A stretch of 64,000 bases of DNA from Eubacterium pyruvativorans (GCF_900102225.1 NZ_FNBF01000006.1:43008-107007), one strand, 5' to 3'. Shown: positions 25,301 through 34,675, counted from the stretch's first letter. Made by a program: numbers and translations. Notes: generated from the sequence alone by a model not told the origin.

Positions 25301-26152
25301 CTAAATTTCAAAGGTCTCTCCGGTGGTGAGCTGGTGCATTACCTCATCCCCCAGATATTTCTCCATGAGATGGAAGCCCATCGGGCCGGTGCAGTGGCCG
25401 GTCCAGATCGCTCCCACCCTGCGGCGTCGCAGGAACTGGGCCAGCCGCTGAATCTCCTGCTCGGTGTAGAGGCAGAACATGGGATTCGGATCTACGCCCC
25501 GCATGTGAAGGCCGCCCACGAAGGCCGACACCGGCTGCCCCGGAAAGGCGGCATTCACTTCTTCAATGACCACTTCCAGGCCGCTGTGGGTACAGCTGTT
25601 GAACACTGCCAGGCCTTTTTCGGTTTCCATGACCAGACTCATTTCGTGGGAAAAGTCGTCCGGGATCATCTCGTCCCCGGATTTGCGGAACATCTTCACC
25701 CGGACGCCGATCCGGTCCAGTCCCGGGGCGGTGTGGGGGAGAAGCCAGACCCCTTCGGTGATTTTTGTTTTTTCACGGACATAGCGGATTCGGTCACTGA
25801 AGTGTTCCCTTAGTTCGTCCGGAATGCCGATGTACTCCGGTTCTCCGGAGGCTGCGGAATAGTATTTCGCCCCGGCATGATCCATCATGAACAGCGGTGC
25901 GTGATCATTCTCCCGGAAAAACGCTGCGAATCCCCCGGAGTGGTCGAAATGGCCATGGCTCAAGAAGGCCGTGTCCACTTCCTGCAGGGGTATGTTCAGC
26001 AGTTTTGCATTCTGGATGAAACGGTCGGAGCCGCCGGAATCCAGCAGATACTTCCGGCCGCTGTGTTCGATATACAGGCTGAGACCGTGCTCGCAGGCGA
26101 GCCCTTCCGGCCGGTCACCCGCCGTATTCTCAATCAGTACTGTGACTTTCAT
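25301..26152 (-). CDS. MBL-fold metallo-hydrolase (COG1237-like)
   Basis: 283 residues from ATG 26152 (GGAGAGGGAGG upstream). The frame continues to 26422 through the rnf terminator and was rejected. The binuclear metal motif is LSHGHFDHSGG, with later ligands in NSCTHSG and GLHM and the C-terminal WTGHCTGPMGF. This arrangement matches the branch of the family that includes dihydropterin ribofuranosylaminobenzene-phosphate synthase-like proteins, whose bacterial role is unclear. It follows the rnf operon terminator and precedes the esterase gene in the same direction. Confidence 0.85.
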   Translation of the reverse strand: MKVTVLIENTAGDRPEGLACEHGLSLYIEHSGRKYLLDSGGSDRFIQNAKLLNIPLQEVDTAFLSHGHFDHSGGFAAFFRENDHAPLFMMDHAGAKYYSAASGEPEYIGIPDELREHFSDRIRYVREKTKITEGVWLLPHTAPGLDRIGVRVKMFRKSGDEMIPDDFSHEMSLVMETEKGLAVFNSCTHSGLEVVIEEVNAAFPGQPVSAFVGGLHMRGVDPNPMFCLYTEQEIQRLAQFLRRRRVGAIWTGHCTGPMGFHLMEKYLGDEVMHQLTTGETFEI

Positions 26153-26232
26153 ATCCTCCCTCTCCTTTCGATTTCCGGTCATTTCTTTCCCGTTCCTCCC
26201 TCCGGCCGGAAAGACGGGACAACAGTCAAAAA

Positions 26233-26257
26233 AAGCCGGGACCAACGGTCCCGGCTT
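26233..26257 (-). terminator. Terminator of the rnf operon
   Basis: An 11-bp perfect stem (26233-26243 with 26247-26257) closes a 3-nt loop and is followed on the minus strand by TTTTTGAC. It lies 54 bp past the rnfB stop. A second small hairpin (CGGCC/GGGCCG) lies between it and the stop. Confidence 0.85.
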
Positions 26258-26310
26258 CTGATCACGATTCTCAGGAATCGCCAGCGGCCTTCCGCGGGCC
26301 GTTGTTATGG

Positions 26311-27183
26311 TTATGCCTGTGCAGCTTCCTGCTTCGGGGCCTCTGCCGCAGCAGCAGCCGCCTTCGCTTTCTTCGCCACATTTGCAACCAGTCTCATGTT
26401 GATGATGTTGCCGGTCGGGCACTCCTTCTCACACATACCGCAGTTCTTGCACTTCTCCGGATCGATGTAAGACAGGTTATCATTGACATGGACTGCGTCG
26501 AACTTGCAGACCTTCTCGCACTTCTTGCAGCCGATGCAGGCATTGGAGCATGCCTTCATGGCCTGGCCGCCCTTGTCCTTGTTGGAGCAGCGTACGAAGA
26601 CCAGGTTCTTCTCCGGTGCCAGCCGGATCAGATGATTCGGGCATGCCTTCACGCAGGCACCGCAGCTGGTGCAGGTATCTCTGTTGACCCAGGCCACACC
26701 GTCTCTGACGTGGATGGAATCGAACTGGCAGGCGTCCACACAGTCCCCCAGTCCCAGACACCCGTAGGTGCAGGCGTTCAGACCGCCGAACACGGACTTC
26801 GCAGCCTTGCAGGACTTCAGGTCTGTATACTCCATGACCTTCTTCGAAGCACCGTTGACACCGTTGCACATAACAACGGCTACCTGGCGCTCTTCATCCC
26901 CGGCGGAAACGCCCAGGATCCCTGCGATCTTCTCTGCCACAGCCGGTCCGCCGACTGCACAGCGGTTGCACGGCAGATCATGATCTCCAGCCAGTGCGTT
27001 GGCATAGTCATCGCATCCTGCGAATCCGCATCCGCCGCAGTTCGCACCCGGCAGCTCCGCACGGATTGCCGCCGCTGTCTCGTCAACTGCCACGTAGAAT
27101 ACTTTCGATGCGAAGGACAGAACCGCCGCGGCAACGAAGCCCACCGCCACTACGAGTATTACAGGAATTACTATAGAACTCAT
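26311..27183 (-). CDS. rnfB: Rnf complex subunit B (multi-cluster ferredoxin)
   Basis: 290 residues: one N-terminal membrane helix (3-24), then the RnfB Fe-S domain with GANCGGCGFAGC and LPCNRC, followed by ferredoxin-type motifs CxxCxxCxxxC at about 165-175, 220-230 and 245-256. The large number of cysteines supports at least four to six clusters. RnfB is the entry point where reduced ferredoxin donates electrons. The C-terminus ends in an Ala/Lys/Glu tail typical of clostridial RnfB. It is last in rnfCDGEAB, 16 bp after rnfA, followed by the operon terminator. Confidence 0.97.
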   Translation of the reverse strand: MSSIVIPVILVVAVGFVAAAVLSFASKVFYVAVDETAAAIRAELPGANCGGCGFAGCDDYANALAGDHDLPCNRCAVGGPAVAEKIAGILGVSAGDEERQVAVVMCNGVNGASKKVMEYTDLKSCKAAKSVFGGLNACTYGCLGLGDCVDACQFDSIHVRDGVAWVNRDTCTSCGACVKACPNHLIRLAPEKNLVFVRCSNKDKGGQAMKACSNACIGCKKCEKVCKFDAVHVNDNLSYIDPEKCKNCGMCEKECPTGNIINMRLVANVAKKAKAAAAAAEAPKQEAAQA

Positions 27184-27199
27184 TCTGTTCCTCCTTCAT

Positions 27200-27784
27200 T
27201 TATGAGAACATGCCGCTGAAGCCCATGAAGCTCAGGGACATGATCGCTGCAGCTGTAAGTACAATCGGGAATCCCCTCCAGGACTCCGGAATGTGGGAAT
27301 CATCAGCGAACTTTGTTCTGACACCCGCCATGAGCATCATGCCCAGCATGTAGCCGACGCCGGCGCCGAATGCGTTCAGCAGGGATTCCAGATAGTTATA
27401 GTTGCTGTCGATGTTAGAGATACAAACACCGAGTACCGCACAGTTCGTTGTGATCAGCGGCAGGTATACACCCAGCGCTGTGTACAGAGACGGCATGCTC
27501 TTCTTCATGAACATTTCGATCAGCTGTACCAGGAACGCAATGACCAGGATGAAGACCACCGTCTGCAGATAACCGATGTTGAAGTGATTCAGCACCTGCA
27601 TGATCGGCCATGTGGCAGCCGTAGCAACCACCATGACGAAGACGACGGCGTATCCCATGCCCTTGGCGGAATCCAGATCCTTCGATACACCCAGGAACGG
27701 GCAGATACCGAGGAACTGGGCCAGCGGATAGTTATTTACCAGCACCATGCTGATAACGATTACAACCAGTGATGATATTGACAT
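27200..27784 (-). CDS. rnfA: Rnf complex subunit A
   Basis: The 194-residue integral membrane protein has six helices and is homologous to RnfE and NqrE. It opens MSISSLVVIVISMVLVNNYPLAQFLGICPFLGVSK, with one of the conserved membrane cysteines (FLGICPFLG). A second appears in ITTNCAVLGVCI. These half-membrane cysteines bind an Fe-S cluster between RnfA and RnfE that carries electrons across the membrane. It is the fifth gene of the operon, 6 bp after rnfE. Confidence 0.97.
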   Translation of the reverse strand: MSISSLVVIVISMVLVNNYPLAQFLGICPFLGVSKDLDSAKGMGYAVVFVMVVATAATWPIMQVLNHFNIGYLQTVVFILVIAFLVQLIEMFMKKSMPSLYTALGVYLPLITTNCAVLGVCISNIDSNYNYLESLLNAFGAGVGYMLGMMLMAGVRTKFADDSHIPESWRGFPIVLTAAAIMSLSFMGFSGMFS

Positions 27785-27790
27785 ATCCCG

Positions 27791-28468
27791 TTACGCCTCC
27801 TTCTTCTTCTGTTTCAGTTCCTGCGCTTCACGGAACAGGTCTGTTTCACCAACCGTCTCTCTGATCTTGGACTTGTCTCTGGTCAGATAGTGGACAGAAG
27901 CCATTACCAGAGCGAATACGAAGAATCCGCCCGGAGCCAGATTGAAGATGCCCATGCCCGGGATGAACTTGGACAGGATAGGAATGCCCAGCCAGGTGCC
28001 CGCACCGATCAGCTCACGGATGGAACCCATGATGGTCAGCGTCAGCGTGAAGCCAAGACCCATGCCGATACCATCCAGTGCGGAATCCACAATGCCGTGC
28101 TTATTCGCAAACATCTCGGCTCTTCCCAGGATGATACAGTTTACAACGATCAGCGGGATATACAGTCCCAGAGCGGCATACAGTGCCTGAACATAGGCCT
28201 GCAGCAGCAGCTGGACAACAGTTACGAATCCGGCGATCACAACGATGTAGCACGGGATTCTGACCTTGTCCGGAATGACTTTCCGCAGCATTGAAATTAC
28301 GATATTCGCACAGATGAGTACTGCCATGGTGGACAGGCCCATTCCGATTCCGTTCTGTACGGAGGAAGTGGTCGCCAGCGTCGGGCAGGTTCCCAATACC
28401 AGAACCAGGGACGGATTCTCCTTGATGAGACCGTTGGTCAGGTACCGCAGTTTGCTTTCCTTAGCCAT
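27791..28468 (-). CDS. rnfE: Rnf complex subunit E
   Basis: The 225-residue membrane protein is paralogous to RnfA, with six helices. It contains the conserved NPSLVLVLGTCPTLATT and LIVVNCIILGRAE segments whose cysteines pair with those of RnfA. The C-terminal tail (SKIRETVGETDLFREAQ) is cytoplasmic. Its start overlaps the rnfG stop by one base, so expression is coupled. It forms the transmembrane core with RnfA and RnfD. Confidence 0.97.
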   Translation of the reverse strand: MAKESKLRYLTNGLIKENPSLVLVLGTCPTLATTSSVQNGIGMGLSTMAVLICANIVISMLRKVIPDKVRIPCYIVVIAGFVTVVQLLLQAYVQALYAALGLYIPLIVVNCIILGRAEMFANKHGIVDSALDGIGMGLGFTLTLTIMGSIRELIGAGTWLGIPILSKFIPGMGIFNLAPGGFFVFALVMASVHYLTRDKSKIRETVGETDLFREAQELKQKKKEA

Positions 28469-29037
28469 TACTTGACACCTCCCATTAACTTGTACTGATC
28501 CAGAGCGCAGTAGACGCCGTAGTGAATCGCACTGCCGGTTACAGACGCACCGGTGATGGTCTGAACAGAATCATCCGACTTGATGTTCGTAGACTTCAGC
28601 TTGTCCAGTCCCTTGTACTGGTTCAGATGATCCGGCTCCATATCCTTCGTTCCGACACCCGGGGTATCCGAGTGGTTCGTCACACTGACACCGGTGATCT
28701 TTCCGTTCTTGTCGATACCGACCATCATGGTCAGAAGACCGCCGAAGGACTTCGTCTTCACGGTGCAAACGATACCGGACTTATTGTTGGCTGTGTAGCA
28801 CTCATCAACGTAGACCTTGCCCGCTTCCTCTACCTTCAGCTTGCCGTCATACTTCGTGAAAGAGTCTGCCTGAGAGAGAAGCTCCGTTCTCGTCTTGTCC
28901 GCAGCAGCCTTCGTGTTCTTGATGATAATCGGGTTCGCTACACTGTAGGTCAGAGCCAGGAGGGTTGTTACCACCAGGCAGATCACCACCAGTACCACTA
29001 CCGGCTTGATATATTCATCATAGGTATTGTTTTTCAT
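28468..29037 (-). CDS. rnfG: Rnf complex subunit G (covalent flavoprotein)
   Basis: The 189-residue protein has one N-terminal helix (12-33) and an extracytoplasmic FMN-binding domain. The flavinylation motif reads QTITGASVTGSA around residues 159-170, so the predicted acceptor is Ser165. Most RnfG proteins have Thr there (GAT) and an Asp three residues before the first Thr, where this protein has Gln. ApbE in this window is the likely FMN donor. It overlaps rnfD and rnfE by one base each. Its job is to pass electrons between RnfD and the outer face of the complex. Confidence 0.95.
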   Translation of the reverse strand: MKNNTYDEYIKPVVVLVVICLVVTTLLALTYSVANPIIIKNTKAAADKTRTELLSQADSFTKYDGKLKVEEAGKVYVDECYTANNKSGIVCTVKTKSFGGLLTMMVGIDKNGKITGVSVTNHSDTPGVGTKDMEPDHLNQYKGLDKLKSTNIKSDDSVQTITGASVTGSAIHYGVYCALDQYKLMGGVK

Positions 29038-30032
29038 TACTTCTCACCTCCGAATCTCTTTCTGAAGTGACGCTCTTCCACATACTTGTCAATCAGCGGT
29101 GTTGCCACGTTCATGAACAGGATTGCGAAAGAAACACCTTCCGGATAGGAGCACATCAGACGAATTACCATCGTCACAGCACCGCATCCGATACCGTAGA
29201 TGAGCTTCGCGGACTTCATGTTCGGGGAAGTGGCATAGTCTGTCGCACAGAATACCGCTCCGAACATGGCACCGCCGCCCAGTACATGGTACATAGCCAT
29301 GTGCAGTGCGCTGTAGTCTCCGCCCTTCACACCGTAGTAGATCAGTGCGATGACGAAGATCGTTGCGATCATGGAGCACGGAATGATCGGGCTGATGATC
29401 TTCTTCCAGATCAGAATGATAAGACCGATGAGAATGGCAACTGCACTGACTTCACCCATGGCACCGCCGGTGAAACCGAGGGCCATGTCACTGAGTGCCG
29501 GCAGGTTCTTCGGTGTTGCGCCCAGATTCACGAAGGACATCGGTGTCGCACCTGTGGCTGCATCCACAGCCGGATGAACCTTCGAAACCGGCCAGGTGGT
29601 CATCTGTGTTGTGAAGGACAGCAGCAGAACGATACGTCCCACGATCGCCGGGTTGGCAAAGTTTCTGCCGATGCCGCCGAACAGCTGCTTCGCCACAACA
29701 ATCGCTGTGAAGCAGCCGATAATCGCCATCCAGAACGGGAAGTTGGACGGCATATTGAATGCCAGGATCACACCTGTAACACAGGCGGAGAAATCACCTA
29801 CGGTGATATCCTTGTGCATTAACTTCTCGTAACCCCATTCGAAGAAAGCACATGCCGCCACGCAGACGATGGTCAGCAGAGCGGATCTCACTCCGAAGTT
29901 TACGATACTCATGATGAACGCAGGGGCCAGTGCGATCAGCACCCACTGCATTGTTTTCGCAGTATCCAGCTTGGTGACAATATGAGGTGCTGAAGATACT
30001 GATAATGTTCCGGTCAATGATTTATTATCCAT
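29037..30032 (-). CDS. rnfD: Rnf complex subunit D (covalent flavoprotein, ion-translocating core)
   Basis: The 331-residue protein has about nine membrane helices. The flavinylation site DAATGATPMSF (157-167) has Thr163 as the expected FMN acceptor, matching the canonical D-x-x-T-G-A-T. Other conserved segments are NMPSNFPFW, GGIGRNFANPAI and GAVFCATDYATSP. RnfD is homologous to NqrB and is central to Na+ or H+ pumping driven by ferredoxin-NAD electron flow. Start and stop overlap its neighbours, giving tight stoichiometry. Confidence 0.97.
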   Translation of the reverse strand: MDNKSLTGTLSVSSAPHIVTKLDTAKTMQWVLIALAPAFIMSIVNFGVRSALLTIVCVAACAFFEWGYEKLMHKDITVGDFSACVTGVILAFNMPSNFPFWMAIIGCFTAIVVAKQLFGGIGRNFANPAIVGRIVLLLSFTTQMTTWPVSKVHPAVDAATGATPMSFVNLGATPKNLPALSDMALGFTGGAMGEVSAVAILIGLIILIWKKIISPIIPCSMIATIFVIALIYYGVKGGDYSALHMAMYHVLGGGAMFGAVFCATDYATSPNMKSAKLIYGIGCGAVTMVIRLMCSYPEGVSFAILFMNVATPLIDKYVEERHFRKRFGGEK

Positions 30033-31348
30033 TACTTCTTCGACGCCTCCTTAACCAGTCCTTTCGCCAGCGTGTTCATGAAACTCAGCGGGCGGTGCGC
30101 AGGGCAGATGAATGAGCAGCTGCCGCAGCCCATACACTGCATGATTGCATACTTATTCAAAACGTCCACGTCCTTGTGGAGATAGGCGTCTGCGAACTTC
30201 ATCGGCATCAGACCGAACGGGCATGCCTCGTGGCATCTTCCGCAGTTAATGCACGGTGTTTCGTCCGGAATGAACGCCTGGGACTCATCGAATACCAGGA
30301 TGGCGTTGTTGTTCTTCACCAGGGAAATCTCGTCTGTGATCGTCGCACGGCCCATCATCGGTCCGCCCATGATGATCTTCTTCGGCGTTCCCTTGTATCC
30401 GCCGCAGAAATCGATGATATCCTTCACCGGTGTGCCGAACAGACCCATGACATTCTTCGGGTTCTGCACTGCATTGCCGTCCACAGTGACTCTTCTCTGA
30501 ATCAGCGGCATACCGTCTCTGAAATACTGTCCCAGGAAAGCGACAGAAGAAACGTTGGAAACCACAACGCCCACATCCGCCGGCAGAACGCCTGCATCGC
30601 AGACACGGCCCGTAACTTCCTGAATCAGTACACGCTCTGCTCCCTTCGGGTATCTGGACAGAAGCGGGAACACATGCAGATTGTCAATTCCCTGCTCCTT
30701 GATCATTCCCTGCAGCTTGGCAATCGCATCCGGCTTATTCTCCTCGATGCCGATGTATCCTTCCTTCATGCCCATCCACTTCACGATCGCCTTCGCACCG
30801 TCGATGACATCCTGTGGTGCTTCCAGCATCGTTCTATGGTCTGATGTGATGAACGGCTCACACTCTGCGCCGTTGACAATCAGCGTATCAACTTCGTCCA
30901 GATTCTTCGGGCTGAACTTGACATGTGCCGGGAAAGACGCACCGCCCATGCCGGCGAGGCCGCTGTCCCTGACTGCCTTCACAAAACTCTGGAAATCTGT
31001 GATTTCCGGGGCCTTGATGCCCTCCCACGGGGTCTGCTTTCCGTCTGTCTCAATAACGATCCGGGTATCATACCCGCCGTTTGCAGAACGAATCGTGTCG
31101 ATCCCCGTAACTGTTCCAGACACGCTCGAATAAATAGGTGCACTCACGAAAGCATCCGTGTCACCGATCAGCTGGCCAACTTTCACCTCATCGCCCTTCT
31201 GAACGACAGGATCGCATGGCTTACCAATATGCTGGGAAAGCGGAATTCTCACCACAGCAGGTACTGGCATGATTTCGGTTTCACAAGCAGCCGTGTTCTT
31301 ATAATGACCGGCATTAATGCTTGGCAAATGCTTAGCATTAGAACTCAT
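30032..31348 (-). CDS. rnfC: Rnf complex subunit C (NADH/FMN and 4Fe-4S subunit)
   Basis: 438 residues, first gene of rnfCDGEAB. It has an N-terminal barrel with PAVVRIPLSQHIGKPCDP, a Rossmann-like FMN/NAD domain with LAGMGGASFPAHVKF and LIVNGAECEPFITSDHRTML, an SLBB-like region, and two C-terminal [4Fe-4S] motifs, CINCGRCHEACP and CMGCGSCSFICP. It is the peripheral subunit that exchanges electrons with NAD. The ATG at 31348 is preceded by AAGGAAGG 8 bp upstream. The order C-D-G-E-A-B is the standard clostridial one. Confidence 0.97.
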   Translation of the reverse strand: MSSNAKHLPSINAGHYKNTAACETEIMPVPAVVRIPLSQHIGKPCDPVVQKGDEVKVGQLIGDTDAFVSAPIYSSVSGTVTGIDTIRSANGGYDTRIVIETDGKQTPWEGIKAPEITDFQSFVKAVRDSGLAGMGGASFPAHVKFSPKNLDEVDTLIVNGAECEPFITSDHRTMLEAPQDVIDGAKAIVKWMGMKEGYIGIEENKPDAIAKLQGMIKEQGIDNLHVFPLLSRYPKGAERVLIQEVTGRVCDAGVLPADVGVVVSNVSSVAFLGQYFRDGMPLIQRRVTVDGNAVQNPKNVMGLFGTPVKDIIDFCGGYKGTPKKIIMGGPMMGRATITDEISLVKNNNAILVFDESQAFIPDETPCINCGRCHEACPFGLMPMKFADAYLHKDVDVLNKYAIMQCMGCGSCSFICPAHRPLSFMNTLAKGLVKEASKK

Positions 31349-31413
31349 CTCTGAAACCTTCCTTTCCTAAAAAAATACTTAATAATTATTCCGACAGATA
31401 ACCATACGCATAC

Positions 31414-31419
31414 ATTATA
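31414..31419 (-). promoter_or_regulatory. Putative -10 of the rnf operon promoter
   Basis: A perfect TATAAT on the minus strand lies 65 bp before rnfC, just after the upstream terminator. No convincing -35 is present at 16-18 bp. The leader is AT-rich. Confidence 0.5.
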
Positions 31420-31430
31420 CATCGGTTTAT

Positions 31431-31458
31431 AAAAAAAAGCACGGCAAATCAGCCGTGC
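31431..31458 (-). terminator. Terminator after the Orn/Lys/Arg decarboxylase-like gene
   Basis: GCACGGC (31439-31445) pairs with GCCGTGC (31452-31458) across a 6-nt loop; on the minus strand it is followed by eight Ts. It isolates the upstream decarboxylase gene from rnf. Confidence 0.88.
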
Positions 31459-31539
31459 CCATCACCTTAATCACACCGGAACCGCAGAAATCTAACACAT
31501 TCCTAACACATTGGCACATCGTGCACCAAAAAAAGTACA

Positions 31540-33030
31540 TCACTTCATCCCGCAGTACACTGTCCAGCCGCCGTTTTCTGCCGGATCCCTCCGGATGCCC
31601 ATCACTTCTTCTCCCCGCTCCAGGCATCCCCGGACCGCTTCCAGCGCCGCCTCCGTCATCACTTCCCCCGGGCATACCGCCGGGATTCCCGGGGGATAGG
31701 GCGTCACCTGTCTGCCGCAGACCCTTCCTGCCGCCCGGTCCAGAGCCACCCATTCGCACTGCGTCGGAATGTCCCGCTGCTCCAGCCGGAAGGAACCGGG
31801 GACAAAACCGGCCGCATTTCCGTCCGTCCCCCCCGCCTTCCCGGCCGCCGCAATCTCTTCCAGTGCGCGAAGCAGCCGTTCGTAATCCCGGCGCTCGTTC
31901 CCGATTCCGGAAAGACACATCACGAAATTCCCCGATGCCATCTCACACACAATTTCCCGCCGTTCCAGTTCCGCCGCCAGCTGCTGTCCGTTCAGCCCCC
32001 GGCGGCTCATATCCAGGTCGATCTTCGTCCGGTCCAGCATCGGGTGTTCCAGCACCCTGAGCCCGGGGATCCGCTTCGCCCGGGGCAGGAACCAGTCCAG
32101 ATCCCCTGCCCACCTTCGGACCAGCCCCTCTCCCCGGTGCTCCGTGATTTCCCCGTTCACAGCCAGAGACAGCATCATCAGATAGGAGGGGCTGCTGCTC
32201 TCGAACTTCTCCAGCACATTTCCGAACACATCCGGATCCACCCGGTCTCCGTTCAGGTTCACCAGCGCCGTCTGGGTGAAGGAGGCCATGGTCTTGTGGG
32301 TACTGTCGATGACAATGTCCGCCCCGCAGTTTTCCGCCGCATACCGGCTTCCCTCCACCCGGTCGAAAAGAACCTGGTGGGCGCCGTGGGCCTGGTCCAC
32401 AATCAGGATTGCTCCCCATCGGTGGGCCGTCTCCGCCAGGCGCCGGATGTCACTGCGGATTCCGTAATAATTCGGGCTGGTGACGATCAGCGCTGCGGCC
32501 TCCGGCATTTCCCGGAACCCACGCTCCGCTTCCTCCGGGGTCAGCGGGCCGCTGATCCCTTCCGGCAGCACTTCCGGATACACCCAACTGGTTTTCGCCC
32601 CGGCCATCTCCAGACCGTTAAACACGGCCTTGTGACAGTTCCGGGCCGTCAGGAAAACCGGCCGGATCTGCCGGGCCGCATAGTAAATTGCGGCTTCCAG
32701 ACCGCAGCTGGACCCGTTCACCAGAGGAAAACTGGCACGGACGCCGTAGATCCGCCGGTACTGCTCCGACATTTCCCGGAGCACGCCCCCTTCTTCCTGA
32801 TGAAACAGATTGTCCGCCCCCGGAATTTCTGTAATATCCAGATCCGGGAGCTCCCCCAGAAGTTCCCCGTATCCCAGTTTCCGAAAAAAACGGGCCCCCT
32901 TGTGACCGGGCATATGAAACCGGACCGGGCCCCGGGCGGCGTAGCCGCCCAGGAAGCGCCCCAGGGCGCTTCCTGCCGCCGAAGCGGCGGCCCGGTCCGG
33001 CGGTCGTTTTTCGCTTTGTTTTTTTTGCAT
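31540..33030 (-). CDS. PLP-dependent Orn/Lys/Arg decarboxylase family protein
   Basis: 496 residues from ATG 33030 (GGAGGG 8 bp upstream). Motifs of the aspartate-aminotransferase-fold decarboxylases are FHMPGHKG (38-45), TEIPGADNLFHQEEG, VDQAHGAHQ with the PLP-binding Asp212, and the Schiff-base lysine in STHKTMAS (Lys246). The N-terminal wing domain of the large E. coli inducible enzymes is absent, as in the short Bacillus-type enzymes (SpeA/YaaO-like). Arginine or lysine decarboxylation for polyamine synthesis is the likely reaction. It lies 25 bp after the stop of the cardiolipin synthase gene and may share its transcript. Confidence 0.88.
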   Translation of the reverse strand: MQKKQSEKRPPDRAAASAAGSALGRFLGGYAARGPVRFHMPGHKGARFFRKLGYGELLGELPDLDITEIPGADNLFHQEEGGVLREMSEQYRRIYGVRASFPLVNGSSCGLEAAIYYAARQIRPVFLTARNCHKAVFNGLEMAGAKTSWVYPEVLPEGISGPLTPEEAERGFREMPEAAALIVTSPNYYGIRSDIRRLAETAHRWGAILIVDQAHGAHQVLFDRVEGSRYAAENCGADIVIDSTHKTMASFTQTALVNLNGDRVDPDVFGNVLEKFESSSPSYLMMLSLAVNGEITEHRGEGLVRRWAGDLDWFLPRAKRIPGLRVLEHPMLDRTKIDLDMSRRGLNGQQLAAELERREIVCEMASGNFVMCLSGIGNERRDYERLLRALEEIAAAGKAGGTDGNAAGFVPGSFRLEQRDIPTQCEWVALDRAAGRVCGRQVTPYPPGIPAVCPGEVMTEAALEAVRGCLERGEEVMGIRRDPAENGGWTVYCGMK

Positions 33031-33055
33031 ACTGGTACCCTCCCCTGGACGGCGG

Positions 33056-34603
33056 TCAGAACAGCGGGCTGAAGATCCGGAAGAAGAACGCCGCCATCGT
33101 GCCGAACGGATGCTTTTTCAAATCGTCCTTCCGGACCTGCCGGCTCCGGCGCAGGGTCTCCCGGCAGTCGGCCGACAGATCCCGGATCACGCTTTCGGTC
33201 TCCGTGAAGAGACAGCCGCACTCGAAATGAAGGTAGAAACTGCGGTAGTCGAAGTTGATGGTGCCCACCACGGCCACCTGATCGTCACTCAGACAGCATT
33301 TTGCATGAATGAACCCCGGGGTATATTCGTAGATCTTCACTCCCGCCTCCATCAGGCTCCGGTAGTAGGAACGGGTGATGGCAAAGATGAGCGGCTTGTC
33401 CGGGATGCCCGGCGTGACAATCCGCACATCCACCCCTCTCTTCGCCGCCAGCCGGAGGGCCCGCTCCATATCGTCGTCGATGATCAGATACGGCGTGTAA
33501 ATATAGACATAATGACGGGCCTGGTTCAGGATATCGATGTAAGTGTTTTCCCCGGTCTGTTCGTCGTCCAGCGGGCTGTCGGAGAAAGGCTGGATCATGC
33601 CGTCCGACGGGAAAGGTTCCGGATGCCACACGTGGGGCCGGTACATGCTGAAGTCGGCGTCGTCTTCCGAGAAGGCATTCCACATGGTCAGGAACATCAC
33701 GGTCAGGTTCCAGACCCCTTCCCCTTCCAGCCTGACACCGGCATCTTTCCAGTGGCCGAACCGGACGATGCGGTTCACGTACTCGTCCGCCACATTGGCT
33801 CCTCCCGTGTAGCCCACCCAGCCGTCAATAACGGAAATCTTCCGGTGGTCCCGGTTGTTATAGACCAGGGAGAGGAAGGGCTTCACGGTGTTGAATGCCA
33901 TGACCCGGATGCCGTCCGCCTTCAGATCCCGCTGAATGTGCCGGGGGATGTGATGGATGCTGCCGATGTCATCGTAGATCAGACGGACATCCACGCCGGA
34001 AGCGGCCTTTTCCTTCAGAATGGCATAGATGGCGTCCCAGAGTTCTCCTCGAGATACAATGAAATACTCCAGAAAGATGAAGTGTTCCGCATGTTTCAGG
34101 TCTTCCAGCATATCCCGGAACATGGTATCCCCCACCGGATAGTAGCGGGCGGTGGTGTGATCCCAGGCCGGGAATCCGGCCCAGCGGTTGAGATACCGGA
34201 TTGTGCCCCGGCGCCTCCGGTCCCGGATCCCGGCGATGTCGGACTGCTGTTTCAGTTCCTGCCGGCTGCGGACATCCGCATCGCCGATTCTCCGGCTCAG
34301 GGTCCGGGAACGGCGGCTCATGCCGAAAAGCAGGAACAGCATGACCCCCATTTCCGGGAAGATGGCCATGCCCAGGATCATGCCGATCTTGTATTCCGGA
34401 TTGGCGGGGCGCCAGATAATGTACAGGGCAAACAGCACCGACACGGCCCGAAATCCCATGTTGATCCAAGTGGCATAGGCTGCGAACCGGTAGATGATGA
34501 AGCCGAAGTACATAACCTGGGCCAGGAACAGCACCACGATGATGGTGAGGCGATTGAATATGGATGTGAAAATCTTTGAGAATATGCTTCGAAATCTGTC
34601 CAT
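33056..34603 (-). CDS. cls: Cardiolipin synthase (phospholipase D superfamily)
   Basis: The 515-residue protein has three N-terminal membrane helices (about 17-100) and two HKD catalytic motifs, HRKISVIDGWVGYTGG and HAKCCLSDDQVAVVGT. The H-x-K-x4-D pattern is complete in both. It condenses two phosphatidylglycerol molecules to cardiolipin and glycerol at the cytoplasmic membrane. The domain order and length are those of bacterial Cls. The ribosome-binding site before ATG 34603 is weak (GTCGGG), so expression may be modest or linked to readthrough from serS past its terminator. Confidence 0.93.
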   Translation of the reverse strand: MDRFRSIFSKIFTSIFNRLTIIVVLFLAQVMYFGFIIYRFAAYATWINMGFRAVSVLFALYIIWRPANPEYKIGMILGMAIFPEMGVMLFLLFGMSRRSRTLSRRIGDADVRSRQELKQQSDIAGIRDRRRRGTIRYLNRWAGFPAWDHTTARYYPVGDTMFRDMLEDLKHAEHFIFLEYFIVSRGELWDAIYAILKEKAASGVDVRLIYDDIGSIHHIPRHIQRDLKADGIRVMAFNTVKPFLSLVYNNRDHRKISVIDGWVGYTGGANVADEYVNRIVRFGHWKDAGVRLEGEGVWNLTVMFLTMWNAFSEDDADFSMYRPHVWHPEPFPSDGMIQPFSDSPLDDEQTGENTYIDILNQARHYVYIYTPYLIIDDDMERALRLAAKRGVDVRIVTPGIPDKPLIFAITRSYYRSLMEAGVKIYEYTPGFIHAKCCLSDDQVAVVGTINFDYRSFYLHFECGCLFTETESVIRDLSADCRETLRRSRQVRKDDLKKHPFGTMAAFFFRIFSPLF

Positions 34604-34638
34604 CCCGACGCCGGTATTTCGCCGGCCCGCCTCCTTTC

Positions 34639-34675
34639 AAAAAGGCCGAAGGAATCATCGATCCATCCGGCCTTT
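34639..34675 (-). terminator. Terminator after serS
   Basis: CGGCCTTT/AAAGGCCG stem (34641-34648 with 34668-34675) with an internally paired 19-nt loop. On the minus strand it is followed by TTGAAAGG after the stem's own T run. It lies about 70 bp past the serS stop and just before cls. Confidence 0.75.

Noticed and set aside
26153..26422. Cys-rich N-terminal extension of the MBL hydrolase
   Set aside because: It is the antisense of the rnfB end and the operon terminator; the MKVTVLIENTA start has a good site.
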